Shown piece after piece: positions 1 to 14,700 of a DNA stretch of 64,000 nt (positions are counted from its first letter, which is position 1; each line of letters opens with the position of its first letter). The translations under genes were made by a program, and so were the position numbers. The notes under the pieces are model-generated. The model saw only the letters and a list, made by a program, of their open reading frames with translations, was not told the DNA's origin and ran no database searches. Source of the stretch: Hemicentrotus pulcherrimus (Eukaryota > Echinodermata > Echinoidea > Camarodonta > Strongylocentrotidae); contig BEXV01000052.1 of assembly GCA_003118195.1 (NCBI GenBank), forward strand, positions 86,581-150,580. The letters run 5' to 3'.

Positions 1-173
1 AGGGGGGGGGGGGGGGGGGGTAAGCAATGTTGTCCAATGTGAGATCTCCAAAACAAAACCATGTTACTTCAAACACATGAACACAGATGTTTTATCAATT
101 TTTATCAAATTCTTACAATACTATGATAAAATTGATATTCTACCCCTATATCAAAACAAGTGATGTGTCTTAC

Positions 174-220
174 CAGCACCAGAGTCTTCCACTACTTGGT
201 CAGCAGAATGAACCTGAGCT
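174..220 (-). CDS. C2CD3: C2CD3 exon 24 (residues 1099-1114), last exon in window
   Basis: This 47-bp exon reads RAQVHSADQVVEDSGA with an acceptor CTTGCAG and donor GTAAGA. Phases fit exon 23. The linker is not conserved enough to match human by eye, so this call rests on splice sites and phase. The bases left of it are intron, ending in a poly-G run at 2-20. Confidence 0.72.
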
Positions 221-2701
221 CTGCAAGAAAACAAGATAAAGGTAAAATGATTAATAAAAGAAATTATGTCAATCCCATTTTTATAGATATTGTATGTTAC
301 TCATTAATCATACACTTATATATGAATTGTCAAGACATGTAGCTAAAAAGTTAGAGAGGTGATCAGAAGTGTATCTGAGTTTTAAAGCCGTCTATATCCC
401 AAATTTTAGGCAAAGCTGGACACCATTAGTAGATATCGCTTGGTTGCCTTATATGCACAGCTGTACCAATCATACTTGCTTCCCTGGCAGCATGCCCCCC
501 CTTAAAATAAATATAAATATATTTACGAGAACCAAAATCATTGGTAAAAGATACTGCTTCCCTGATTTAGCTTTGGGAAAACTCCGATAAACATGAAAAA
601 TGTAGTGTATATATTATAGAAATTACAATATGAAGAAGAAAAAACAATACTCAAAGTATGATTCATGTGGATTACCATATTTTTTCATCAGAATGTAATA
701 TGAAATAATGTCATTATTTACCAAATATACAATGTAATATAAAAGATTTTGAATACCTTTCTCCATAGCGCACTGGTCTCTCAGGTACATCGGTAGCATC
801 TCGTCTGATTGACTTCAACCTCTGTAAAGCTGAAACCTAGACAAAGAATAATAATGTTGATAATAGTTTGTGGCTTCATATACACCATAGTCTGTATTAT
901 GAAAACTACTCCTTCTCACAGTCAACCTAAATGCTAGATGAACAATCGCCACACCAACTAAAATGTCCAGTTCTTAGTTTTGTCAAACATTAGATATGAC
1001 ATGTATCAAACACTGATTGTTCTAGAATAAATATTTATAGAAATGGTCAATGCTCTGTTTAAACATGGAAGGAGAAATATCATGAGAACAAGCAAGCAAA
1101 CCCAGTGAACTTCATGACGGTAATGATATCTAACTTTCTAAACATGAAACATATCAATACCATTAAATGCTCTACAAGTACAGTTGTTGATTATAGTGAT
1201 ATAATAAATATATGCCATCTTCCGAAGTGACATCGGGGCCAGCCCTTATAAAGAGTCGTGATTGATCTGAACCAAACGCAAGTCCTCCAATCAAGTGCAA
1301 GTTCATAGTTTTCTATCTCTCCTGTACATAGTTGCGATTAATAACAGTCACAAATATGTTGCGATTAATTGCAACTAGTTATAAGACATGGCCCTGAGCA
1401 GACATTTCTCTTACCTGTTGCTGAGATCCTAGAGCCAGGAGAATGGTCAGCTGTCCACATCGCTGACCAGTGAAAGGGTCAGTTATAGGCAACTCGTTGT
1501 CTACAGCCACCACAGGATACTAACAAATCAAAGGGGAGAAAATGTGTGTTCATTGAACAGGTTCATACATAAGACATTGCTCCATACTGTACCATGGGAA
1601 ATAAATGTTCTTTACAAAGGATCATCAATTCTTAAAATCTAAATAATTGGATTCTTACTCCAGAATGCAGTGTTTGAATTTCTAATGGATGAGGCATACA
1701 AACTATATCACTGTTTCATAAAATATTTCATCAATTACATGGTATACATTTCATTTCCCTGACATCAAAAATATTTTCTCGGTCATATTGATAAGTGTGT
1801 TTGGACTACAAGATATAAATAACACACTTACACACAAAAAGTGGTGTACCTGCATATCTGTTTCATAGTAAGTCACTAGTCTAAAATTAAAATCTGGTAA
1901 ACTTCAAGCACACCTACCTGTGACTTGAGCAGCGTCTTGCCGATTCTCTGATCCCTATACGACATGTAGAGCTGGTGCAAGGGGAGCTTGGCAATACCCA
2001 GTAACTAGATAATATCAAATAATACAACATGAAGGATGAAAATTTAAAGGCACCTGAGGAAAACAGTGAGGGAATTGGTGTGTAATGCCCCACATTTTGA
2101 ATAAGTAACACATGGGTGAATAAAAATTAGATATACTACCTTTAGGAGAATTCAGCTATGTGCATTAAAAGATGCCTTGTCCGAGGGGCAAGAAGTGGTG
2201 GATTTGATAGAAGACATTACAAATGAATATGATCCAAGTCTACCAGAGGACCCGACATCTTCCAGACTTTACAACTTACATGAACTTACCTGGTCATGTT
2301 GAGCAGAGGTCTTCTTATCCCAGACTTCTATCACGGTGAAATTGTTCCTCATTCTCTCAAGCAGCGACTGAGTGAGAAGCACTGGAGATACCTATATGTA
2401 TGTAATCAAAGAAAAGCATGGTAAACATTTCCAGTCGTTCTTATGTGTCTTTTCCCCAAGCTATTTCCTTTCATTCATTACTCAAAAGCCTCTTCATCTC
2501 CTATCTTTTTTCATTCAGCCCCTCCTTTTCTCCTCCAAAACTTCCTATACATCTTTCTTTTTCAATGTACATATATTCTCGTTGTCTGCTCTTCTTCCTG
2601 TCCATGTCTCCTTCCTGAAGTTGAAAATATATATATATCAATAGAGAGAGAGAGACAGAGAGACAGAGAGACAGAGAGAGAGAGGGAGGGAGGGAGGGAG
2701 G

Positions 2702-2741
<40 letters not shown>

Positions 2742-5700
2742 GAAAGAGAGAGAGAAAATCCGTTCATTACCTGCACAAAGTCAAAGTCGGGTTGAGTGGT
2801 ACCCCAACACACATCAGACCTAGCTGCATCATCCAACCAGAACATTCGACCAACCAAGTAAGTGTTATGCACCACTCTGTCTCTTTCTCCTATATATAAT
2901 TGGTATAGACAACAGAAGGGGGAAGTACTTGATGAAAATTAATTCATATCTTGTATCACATGGCATGTCTATGCATCACTGGCTTATACAGTATCATTAA
3001 TTGTGTAATGTCATGAAAGAATCACAATCTTTTCTTGTTTATGACAAAAGCTTACACAGAATATGAATGTTCCCTTGCATCATAGATATAAATCTCAATC
3101 ATTGATATCAATTATCTTTTTTAAAGGTAAAGACCAGTTATGGCCATGCGATTGCATTGTGAAAGAAACGTTGTGGAATCGATCAGAAAAGGTTGATCAT
3201 CTAGCATATTAGACCTTTGTACTGCAAGGTACTGGAATCATCAAAATGATAAGAAATTTGGCCCAGTCTTCGTAAAGTTACAAGCACTGTACACAGAAAA
3301 ATGTATATGGGACTATACGCACACGTGCGCGACACGGGCATTTATCTCTCACAGACCATGGATAAACTAATTTACCAAATATATCAATTAGTAGGTGGTT
3401 TCCCGGCAAATGTTTTATCATCATGTATTAGTCAAAACATATTCTTTCACATGATTTGTAATAAGAGCTTCCATTTCATTTTTTGAAATTGGGGCATTTC
3501 CAATACTGGTCTTCACCTTTAAATATAACTTTTTTAAAGAGATTATATATCTGTAAAGCACTTTCCAGTGTGAATTAGTAATTGTAAATATGCACAGAAA
3601 GTCTCATAAAGTCAATTTTAATTCTATACTACCCTACTTTACTTTTCTAATGAAAACCATTTCAAACACATAGCAGTATACATTCAATGTATTCCTTATT
3701 ATAACTTTAATCATTTATTTTCACACTCTATCTAAACTCACCTGAGGAATACTGTAGAGAAGGGTAAGGGTGAGGTCTACGCATAGTTTGTCCTGGTGTA
3801 GATGAGGTGGTAAGATGACCATCTCTTACATACAGCAATGAATGGAGAGTGAGGGCCTAATGAACATGAAGAAAAATATGTGAGATGCATATCTTTTAAT
3901 ACATTGAACTAAATCTCACAGGGGATAATATATCAACATCTGTAACAACTGTCACACAAGTTTCTATGTACATATCTCAAAAACTAAAAAAAAAAAAAGA
4001 AATTGAAAATCAACATTAAACAGCATAACACCAAATGTAAAAGATTATCTAAAGTGCTATTTGTTTTTCTTTTTTTGAATTCGAGAGATATCAGAAGAGT
4101 AGAAATACAGCATTATGATTACTGGTGTACATTAACATTAGAATATACTGGTGTTAATCATGTAAATGCATCAATCCAATATTACCATCATTATACTCTT
4201 TTCCATTACATTTTTGCATTCACATGAGACATAAATCTGCACACATTTCTCCCTTTTTCTCTCTCTACCTAAAGTATCTCAATGCAAACAAATGAAAAGG
4301 AGCAAATAACAAAGTTTGTATGAAAAAAAATACTAAATTTTTGAAAACTTTCTAAAACCAACCTCAAAGCCATCTTGGTGTTTTGGAGTTGTCTCCCTGT
4401 TTGTCTTGGTGGTTTGAGTAGTTTCTGCTTCAGAATGGCCAACGTCTGCTTCTACGAAAGAGAGGAAGGAAAGAATTATATATCATTCATTGTTATTTAG
4501 TAAGAGTATTATAAAGATGGTTTACTACTTGTAGTCACTGAAATAGGAAATTTATCTAAAGAACTACATTTAACACAATAAGGGTTATACATGGAAATTT
4601 GGGTAAACTGATCTAATTTTCCCTACAACATTTCATTAGGCATATGGTGCCTGTTCATAGTAATAGTTTCATAAACAATCAATGGTGAGATCTGTTTTTA
4701 TAAAGAGTGGTTTGTTATATCTATACTTGTGAAGTGTTAAAACTGATAACTATATCATGCCACTAACGCTGATCGATCTCTTTTGCACATGTTTCATACT
4801 GTGTCTATCACAAGCGAACAAACCTGGGTGACCAGATGGAAGACCAACTGATGACTTTCCAACCGTCCTTGACTGATCTCCATCCCTTTGCTGGTGTCTG
4901 CCTGGCGAAGCATGCTTGGATGGCGATGATGATGCCTGCCTTGTGAGATGACCTAGCCCCGCCCTGGGGTCCGATGAGGGGAGAGGTACAATCTTTGCCC
5001 CCTGCATCTCAGCCACTCTGGTCTTGGCTAAAGCAGAGGCAAAATCCTTGCTGTCTGATGCAAGCTCCATACTGACCTACACAGCAATCAGAAGTAAAGA
5101 GCAATTAATAGGAAACTTAACAAAATGCAAAAAAAAAAAACAATCATTTCAACAAACCAACTACTTCTACCAGTGAAGGAAAGACATCACAAAGACAAAA
5201 ATTGGATGTTCCTTATCAAATTCCTAAATCACAGAGCAATCAAAAGTTTACAACTATGATATTTAGGTATTCATGCCAAGAAACAGGATAATACATTTTT
5301 TGTGAGATGACTTGCTGATAATAAAATATTATTTACATACATGCATGATTGGCTTTTTCTCATTTTCATACAACCTAATTTGTAAAAGTTCATTTACAAC
5401 ATCTTGTGTTTTGCAAATTTGGATAGTCTCGTAATTCAAACATGTTTGACATCAATGATATTAAAACATATTTTGAACAATCAAGGAACTTCACAATCCC
5501 TTACCGAAATGAGACCAATCATGTTGCCTCTCTGACTGCTGTCCTGGTCAGCGGTCCTAGATGGAGAATTCTTATCCTTGACCGGTAGCTCATAGATGGT
5601 CACTAGGTCTGGACTCTGAATGAGCGACCTCAGGGGGATACTGGCTACTCCAAGAATTGTTGGCTGTAATGAAACAACATCAAGCACTTTTCAAACATCT

Positions 5701-8700
5701 GGATGCTTACTGCTCATTTGAAGAAGAGTAATAATCATGTATTTTCCAATTATTGAGCCTACAGAGTTCACCATGCACATTAAATCTGTTATAACATTGT
5801 TTTCTAGTTCAACCAAGGAAGGAAATTAAAAATTTGGCCTGTTTTGTAATTCAATTTTAAGTTTCAATCAAAATGCTCGGTTAAGTAATGCAGAATTTTA
5901 GAAAGAAACTGAGGCCAACATCATGTTGTTAGATTCATACTTAACTTTAACTTTTAAGATTTAAAAAAAAAATCATTACAAATAGGCCTTCAGGTTTATG
6001 ACAGTGAGCTTTAATAGAGATGAAAGAAAGAAGTCAATTTATTTAAAATGTTTATAAAATGGTTTAGAATAAACCCTTTTTTAAAAACTATCTCAAATGA
6101 AATCATAACTCAGTAGGATATATATCATCTCATTGGAGACATTTCATCTTCAATAAAAAGGAGTTTTATTTATGATAGATGATATGATTTTTTTCTTTTG
6201 TTATCTTACATGTTTATCTCCTGCAACCTTAGCGAAGACCTTGAAAACAAGGAGTTGCTTCCACCACCTGTCTACCGCTTGACCATCAAACTGGATCGGA
6301 AACACTGACCGATGTCCAAAGGATACTTCCTTACCCGTGACCTTCTTAGAGACCACTCTCATCAGCTCTGTTGCCATGGAACCGGACGATGCTCCGTTCC
6401 TCCCACTGGATGCCTCGCTCACCGGGAACTGGTACTCCACAAAATAAGTTCTAGAAATGGAGTGCATATTGAGGACTAACATTATACACCTCAAAACAAA
6501 TATTTTCATTGATTTCCCTCAAAAAATTGTTTTTCTCAACTTGTATACTTCATTAAGGACATCTCAGAGAATCATTAGATTTATTAACATTCAATGATAA
6601 CTGAACAACAGTAGGATTAAACCATCATATCTGCATGGTAGAGCCAGCTTTGGTCTACCTAACGTCCAAAATCTTTGACCACTTGTGAATAGTATTGTAC
6701 TTATGATTGTACTCTGGCAACCATTCCTCTGTGGTCTATCTTACATTCTTGCCACTGATCAAATTCCTAACTTTAATCCTACACCTAACTCTATGCTTAA
6801 CCTTCACCCTTTCCCTAAGTTTGAACTCAATCACAACTCAAGCTTTGACAAAATACAGCCCACAGTAAATGCCACCAGAGCAAATGCTAGATCATCTGTA
6901 CTCACATCTTTTTCTGTGATAATGGTCTTGGAGGTTTGCCCTTGATCCCTCTTGATCCTCTCTGATCCACTCCCTTTCCCGTCCGAACCGGGATGCGGCT
7001 GGCTGGCTCTGATCGGAGATTGAGCTTATCAATGGTTACCCTAGCAACATGGACACGCCCTAGGAGAGTCAATCTCTCCACACTCAGACCAGAGGCAGGG
7101 TCAGTTTCACTGTGACCTTAAAAATACAATAAGAACAGTTATAAAAGTCGAAGGAAATTTGCTCAAACTCCCTACATTTTTGTTATTATATATTGTGTTA
7201 TTGCAAACAATAGCAGCTTCAGGTATCAACAGAAAATTGCTGACATTATCTGGGACCCGTTTCACAAAGCCATTTTTTAATGACAAATGACAAATGACAA
7301 AAATCAGTGTCAAATCTGCTGATAACCAATCAGGAGCAAGGGTTTCAGTAGCTTATAACAAAAACTGTTACTTTTCACTGATGACAAGTTTTGTGAAATG
7401 GGGCCATGGTCATGCCGGCAGTCTCTGCATTAAAGGCAAGTCTGTAATAGGCTAAACAGACTGGTCAGCTGCTGCTCAGATGATGTTAAACATCTTCTCC
7501 TATGAATTTTTTTTTTCCTTCTCTAAATAGAGAAAAAAAAAGACTGAATGCATAGTTTGGTATGACTTGTGTGCCAATAAAGCACAAGAGATACAGCTTC
7601 AAACAGTAAACTCTTACAAAATATAAAATATTAAAAATCCCTTATCTTAACATTCTCTCCACAGCAGTAAATAAATGAAAATATGATAACAAAATAATGG
7701 AAGACAAGCAAAAGCATATGTTAAAAAAGCAAATGATTAAATAAGGAAGAAACAAGAATAAGCAGAAGAAGACAAAAAAGAGAAAGAGGAAGCCAGTCTA
7801 CCTCTATGATAATGACTTGCATCACGAGACGAGGAGAGAGATAGTGATCCTGATGTTCTGGATTCGCTCAAAGACTGGCTAAATTCTTCCCTCTCCTCCT
7901 CGTCCTCCATCTCAGCTCTGGATCTCCTCGGGCTGGCATCATCTGCTGCATTGGTATCCAGGTACCCATTGCTGCTAGCCTCCTCCTCCTGTTTTTGTCT
8001 TGGTGATGCAGTATCCCGGGTCTTGCCTTGTCTGGTCCTCTTTACCTGTACATGAAATGATAATTTTGGTTTGAACTGAGAACAAGTTGGGTCTACCATT
8101 CAGCAACATGGGTATGTGTAATTTTTTTTTAAATACAGACGTGTATCAATCGATATAACTTATTCACATCTGGGGACCGACCTTTAACGTCACCATCCAA
8201 AAGACGTGACTCAGTCTCGAACAAGTGTCCACTAACATTTTACATGTTATACACATTTACAAATTGTACAGTAAGCTTTACATACGTCTTATAACATCAA
8301 TAAGAGTAGGATGTATTATGTAAATAAGTCAGCGACAAATATTGAGATGTATTTCGCAACCCACTTCTTTAGTGAACATCAAATTTGAAATATTCACTGA
8401 TTTGTCAAATGCACATCTGCATCGGTTTGTATTGCTTATAGTTCCGAGACACTTTATTCACCGCTTCATTCACCACATTCATTATGTTGTGGAAGGACTT
8501 TTTCTTTGATGGATTGGTTCTTAAGATTGACTTATACAAATGATGAATAGAACAACTTACGGTACGAGTCTCCACATCATCACTTGAATTTGAGTCTAAT
8601 AGATCAGCCAGGCTCTCATCACTGCTGCTTGCCTACACAGAAATTAAACACACACAAATTTGCATTCAGCTGATCAATATATTTCTTGCACTCACACTTT

Positions 8701-11700
8701 TTCATGTTTGGATATTAATCTTAATATTTTCTTACATGAAATTCACTTCACTTAAATAATTATTCATACTGCTGCTCTCACCTCTCTCTCCTTTCCCTGT
8801 TTATGCCTGTTTTCTTTCCTTGTCTCATACATCTTTCCATTTTCCTTATACCTCGGAAACAACACCAAACTGAATAAAGACCAACTCCAAACCAGCTGTT
8901 TTTGCAATCGGTCATTTGGTCTGTAGCCAGTCTGTAGCTGGTGTGGTGTTGGTCTCATCGATGTGACTGAGGTATCATATTTGATCCTTTTTTGCCATTA
9001 TAATCGTCTTCTCTCCCTTTCTCTATCTCCGTCTCTCACTCTACATAATACATAAATCTTGGATACACATGTTCATCACTTGATCTTACCATTCCTTTGT
9101 AGAAGAGATCCTCCAGGATGCTGTTGTCATGGAGAGGATCCTCCTCCTCACTGTAGACATCATCACTTTGGGAAGAAACACTCGCTGGAGGGGAAACCCC
9201 AGACTGAAAGGGGGATGACATACAACAAATTGTATATAATAATACAATGGAGTGCATTGAAGTTTTGCAAAATGTTATCAACTTTTACATCTTCTACACT
9301 CTAACATTAGTTACAGTGCAAGAGCAATTAAAACATAATGCCCTGACGACAACAGCAATATATGTAGATGTATCATTCCAGCATGCAGTAACATTTGTGT
9401 TAAAGACGCATAGTGGTGGGAGCTTAAGGGAAATTCAACACCATTTGGGTGTTTACCCAGGATTAGCCTTCAGTTTTATGATCGACAGGCTTTATGTAAT
9501 GCTCTGCATTTTCCACCAATCGCTCTAAAAGGAAAAGTGATTATCTTACATTTCCCTCAGGCAAAGACTCTCTGAGAGACTAGGGGGGTATTTCTTGATT
9601 GGAGCATGGGTATGCTATTTTCAGACTTGTACAATCATTAATGGTATTTCCACCAAGTCTGGTGTCAGTGAATAATGAATTACCGCACATGGTAACTGAT
9701 TACTATCTCCCTTTAAATGTTGCAGAAAGGCAAATAATTATCTTTCACATGTAGCAGCAGACATGGATGGATGTCTTGTACAACACCATGCCAATCTGTC
9801 AATACTAGATCCGATGCGTATGAGATATCAAATGGTGTATCAATGCCCATCTACAACTTACATCTAGAGCTTTCAGGTTTTTGAGATCCTTAGCACTGAG
9901 CACATCTCCCAAGAGAAGCTCAACTGCTCTGTTCTCTGTATCAGCATCTTCCGCATCATCATCTGGATTACCAAGGGCAACCGTGGGACCTCCATCTCTT
10001 ACTGGGACTTCATCTTGTTCTCCATGAAGGAGATCTCGGAAGAGCTCACCGGATGAGCCTCTCCTGAAAGAAGAATAAAGACGTGCAACAACGTTGTATT
10101 AACAAGCTCAAGGTGAGATATTAGCAAAGATAGGGTTAGGGTTGCAAGTACTTTCCTCAAATGTTTAATTACCATGCAATGTTCTTACTACTTTTGATAC
10201 TCAGAGGTCCCTCCTGAATCGATGCCCCAGACAATGACAACATATTAGCACCTGATGTTTGTGGGGAGCTGGGGCTTGCAAAGGATGTTATTAGGGAGGA
10301 AAGATAATACATGGATCAACAGCAACAGAACATTGGAGTAAGTCATCATTCAATGATCAATATTGTCTTTATATAGACGTGGGGAGTCTAATATATCCCA
10401 CAAATCAAAACACTACCTAACATCCCTTCACATTTTCCCAGAGACTAATAATTCCCCTAACTGACATCTCTAACATCAACACCAGTGTTCTCAGTATTTC
10501 AAGAAAATCGTATTCCCTGATTTTCCCTGACTGGAAACAAATTGAACTTTTCCCCCCAGGTTTTCTCTGAATTCAAGGAAAGACAGGAACCCTAAATACC
10601 AACAAATCTAGATTGATTGTTATCTTCTTTTTTTGTGCTTGCATCAACATTTCATACCTTCTGTATCTCCTCTGTCCTTCAGGATCTTCTCTCATTCCCA
10701 CATCCTCTGTCCCCTGGTTTACAGGAGGTCTCCCTCTTGAAGAGTGGTTGCCTAACTCTTCTTTGATCATAGCATCCCTCAGCTTCTTGCCTCTATCAAG
10801 CAAGGCCGAGATGAGATCTGGGTTCAGTCTGTCTGGGACAGTGTTGCCCATTTGCTGCGCAGGTAACGATCTCGTGTTGCTCGTGATCGGTAAGGTAGAG
10901 AGGGGCCTCCTTGACGGGTCTGAGGGAGATAAACAAAACAATCCTGCTCTAAATATATCCTATACATTTATTTGCATCCTATCTCGAATTCATAAAAGCT
11001 ATATTTTCTAGGCCTGATACTGCAAATGTTTTGCACAACATGCAAAATGCCAGTTTCATTACCTAACACACCGTTTTACACTGCAGATCATATCCTTCTT
11101 TCAAAAGCATGTGTGAGTGGCCTTAAGTCAGACTACCCATTCCCTACAATACAAGAAGAAAACAAAATTCTTACTTCATCTTTAATACTAATATTAATAA
11201 AAGGTGCAAAAAAGACGTGTAGCGTTTTGAACTTCACCTTGTTTGGCATCCAACGACATCATGTGACCAGTCTGGGCTGAAGGTTTTGATGGGTGACCAA
11301 TCACAGCGCTGTAATCAGATTCAAAATCTCTTGACATGGCATCAGAGGGAACCTGGGTGAATTGGGGTTAGCAGGTGAAAGGTTTATTTGTGATGCTTAA
11401 TACTATGAAAGCACCTGTATTGGGAGAAACAGTAAAAGTAGCTCTCTAGTAGCTTAATTCCTAATTAAGTCAGGGCCCCATTTCATAAAACCTTTTTTCA
11501 ATGACAAATGACACAATACAGTGACAAATTTCACTAGCTTATCTGTCATTTGTCACTGATGACCAGTTTTGTGAAATGGGGCCCAGATCTCAAACAAATG
11601 GGCAGAAATTAAATTTAAAATGTCCTATTTCTGAATGGGTTTCTGAATATTATGAACCAAAGTTTAGAAATAACCCTTAATATTGTGATCTGGGCGAGTG

Positions 11701-14700
11701 AAGTACTAGTAATCGCCTGCATCCAATCCACATGCAAGAGTGTATGCAAAATATTCTGGAATACTCTACCAAGCTATTGCTTTTACAAACAGTCCCATTC
11801 TGACCCTGGCCTTGGGTAAAGCATTAATCAAAATGTTTACCAGATGTTTGGATATAAAGAGAGATGTAGCTCCCTAGATCTTATCTACATCATGATTTCA
11901 CAGCTCTTTGAGAGAAATCAGCAAACAAAACAAAAATAATTCATTTCACAATGACAACAGATAAAGAAGGAAAGACAAGACAATAAATCAGAAGGAAAGA
12001 CAAGACAACAGATAAAGAAGGAAGGACAACCGATAAAGAAGTAAAGAAAAATTAGAAAAAGAAGGAAAGACAAAATTGATAAAGAAGGAAAAAAAAACAA
12101 AGAAGGAAAGACAAAACAGGTAAAGAAGGAAAGACAAAAGATAAAGAAGGAAGGAAAGACAAAACAGATAAACAAGGATAGGCAACCAATAAAGAAGGAA
12201 AGTCAAAACAGATAAAGAAGGAAAGATATAACAGATAAAGAAGGAAAGACAAAACAGATAAAGTAAAGACAACAGATAAAGAAGGAAACACAACAGATAA
12301 AGAAGGAAAAGACAACAAATAAAGAAGTAAAGACAACAGATAAAGAAGGAATTCAACCTTTGAATTGCCTGATGTAAATGGTCCCTCTGTGGAGCTGGAA
12401 CCAGGAAATATCTTCTTCTTCTTGCCCGATCGGGAGGACTCACGGGAGGAGGTGGAGTGATGAGATGTCTTAGAACGGACACTGTCCTGATCAGTGGCCC
12501 TAGAGGGCGCCATCATGCTACCGTCTGTTGTCGGCATGGAGCTGGAGCTATCATAGGATGCTATCAGAGAGGAACAAGTACACAAGGATTCAAAACATTT
12601 TGAATTGTTAGGGCAGTTTTTAACATCTAAAGATAAAGTGGGGTCATGCGATTGCATTGTGAAAGAAAAGGTATGGAATCCATCAGAAAAAGTTGATCAT
12701 GTAGCATTTTAGTATTCGTGTGTAATGCAAGGTTCTGGAATCATCAAAATGATCAGAAATGTGGCCCAGTTTTGGTAAAAGTAACAAGCACTGTACAAAG
12801 AAAGATGTACCGGCATACAGGACTATACAAGCATGTGGCATAAAAGTGAGGCCCAAATTTTTAAGCTTTTACATGTCATACTTAGAATATGAAGGCATTT
12901 GACGAGCCATGCTTTTCAGGCCAGGGAACATTTATTCTCTGATGTTCTTCCACACTTGGTCATCAGTGAGGTCCATTTATCCCAAACATAGTGCATTAGA
13001 AAAATATATTGGTATGTTAAGAATAAGATTGAATTTAGAATTTTTTCAAATTTTCTCACCACTGTCTGCTACCTCTATCAATCACATGAAGCCTTAACCC
13101 TATTTAGCCCGGGCTTCTAAGGCCCCCCCCCTATGATCTCGGCCGTGAAATGCCTGATCGCCACTAAAATTTGCATACATGTCAAGTGAAGTGTAAAGAA
13201 TACTATGGTAATTTCAATTTTTTGAAAAATTCACTTATTTGTATATTTATGGTGATTTATGCAAATAATGTCACGAAATTCACATTTTTGCCCATAAATC
13301 AGACATTATTCATATTTAAGCATTCTTCCCACTACATATATTTGTTAGACCATTTGGAATAATGATACAACACAAACAATTGAAAAACCAGGGTTATTCC
13401 TTATGTTATCTATTGCTTTGATAATTTTTTATGTATTTCTTTGTTTTTTAACTTATGTATTTTATTGTTTTTGTTGTTTTATTTCGTTTCCAACTATTAT
13501 TCAACTATTTTGACCCCAAAATAAACACCTTAACTATAAACAAGACCAAATAACCAATGTTTTATCTCTTAATTTGAAAAATGAGATTTCCATGTTTTGT
13601 ACACAAATCACAAAAATTAGCAATTTTCGGACTGACATGCAAAGACAAAAGGACACATGACTTTATAACGGTAGGTTCAATTTTAAAAAAATTTCTTTCA
13701 AAAGATGCGCAAGACTTGAAAGAAAAAAGTCACAAAATTTCAATGCAAGATTTTCTTGCGGTAAAAATTTATCGTGAAAAATTTCCAAGGGCCCCCCCCC
13801 CCCCGGGCTAAATAGGGTTAAACTGATCGCACTTACCTACAGAATTTATGTTGTAAAAAAGTCCTTGATTGATTACCTTGCTGACAATAATGAATTAGAT
13901 GTATTCTACATATCATTTTTAAGTGTAATACAGCCAAATATCTACTAACGACTACAAAACATATATTTGCAACTTAAAATGCTTTTTATTGTCAAAATTA
14001 TCTGTTTTGTCTAGAGAATTCATGTGATCAACTCTGTAGCATCCTTAGACATAAGGTTAACAACTACACTATTCAGACCCTCACCAAGTTTTATAATTGT
14101 TTAAGTATGGGAAAAATTGATTTATCCCAATCATTGTTTCTTGAGATTGTGAAAGTAAAAGTATTCAAACAGTCCACCCTTCACTCTTGAGTTATGAAGG
14201 GGTGAAGAAGAAAAAAAAAAGAAATCACATTTACAAGGGGTGTGAATAATGCTGTTGTTGACTGAAAATGTACTCATTTGTACTCACTTATGAGAGGTTC
14301 AAACATCATTGAAATATGCACCTCTGCAATCTTCTGGGAATCTTTCACTGAGAATACTGGATATGTCCTACAAGGAGAAGAGAATGAACATATACAATTA
14401 TTATTCAGATTTGACTTTTGAAGATGGTATTCATGGTGCTTTGTTCTTGAAATTTGTGGCACAATAACATTCAAAGTCTCATTGTAATGAAGAGATACAG
14501 TGTGACTTCTTTCATTCTTTAGGATAGCAACAACTTCTATAATACCATACAAAACCAAAATCCCAATCAAAGATTACACAAGAAAATTATGAAACAAATG
14601 AAATTACAAGCCAATCAAAAACACAACCAGATGTTTAGAATGATAATCCATTATCAATTTCATTATTTCTGCACTTCAAAAAACAAAAATATAACACAAA

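Noticed and set aside
2443..2875. Overlapping plus and minus open frames of about 125 codons
   Set aside because: They are products of the GA/GGGA microsatellite; only the part at 2,771-2,889 is real, as C2CD3 exon 19.
10064..10657. Possible extra exon between C2CD3 exons 8 and 9
   Set aside because: Exons 8 and 9 already join in phase, and no stretch with both splice sites and similarity was found.
11918..12657. Three long minus-strand frames with Leu/Phe repeats
   Set aside because: The minisatellite has no stops in any frame; only 12,358-12,560 is coding.
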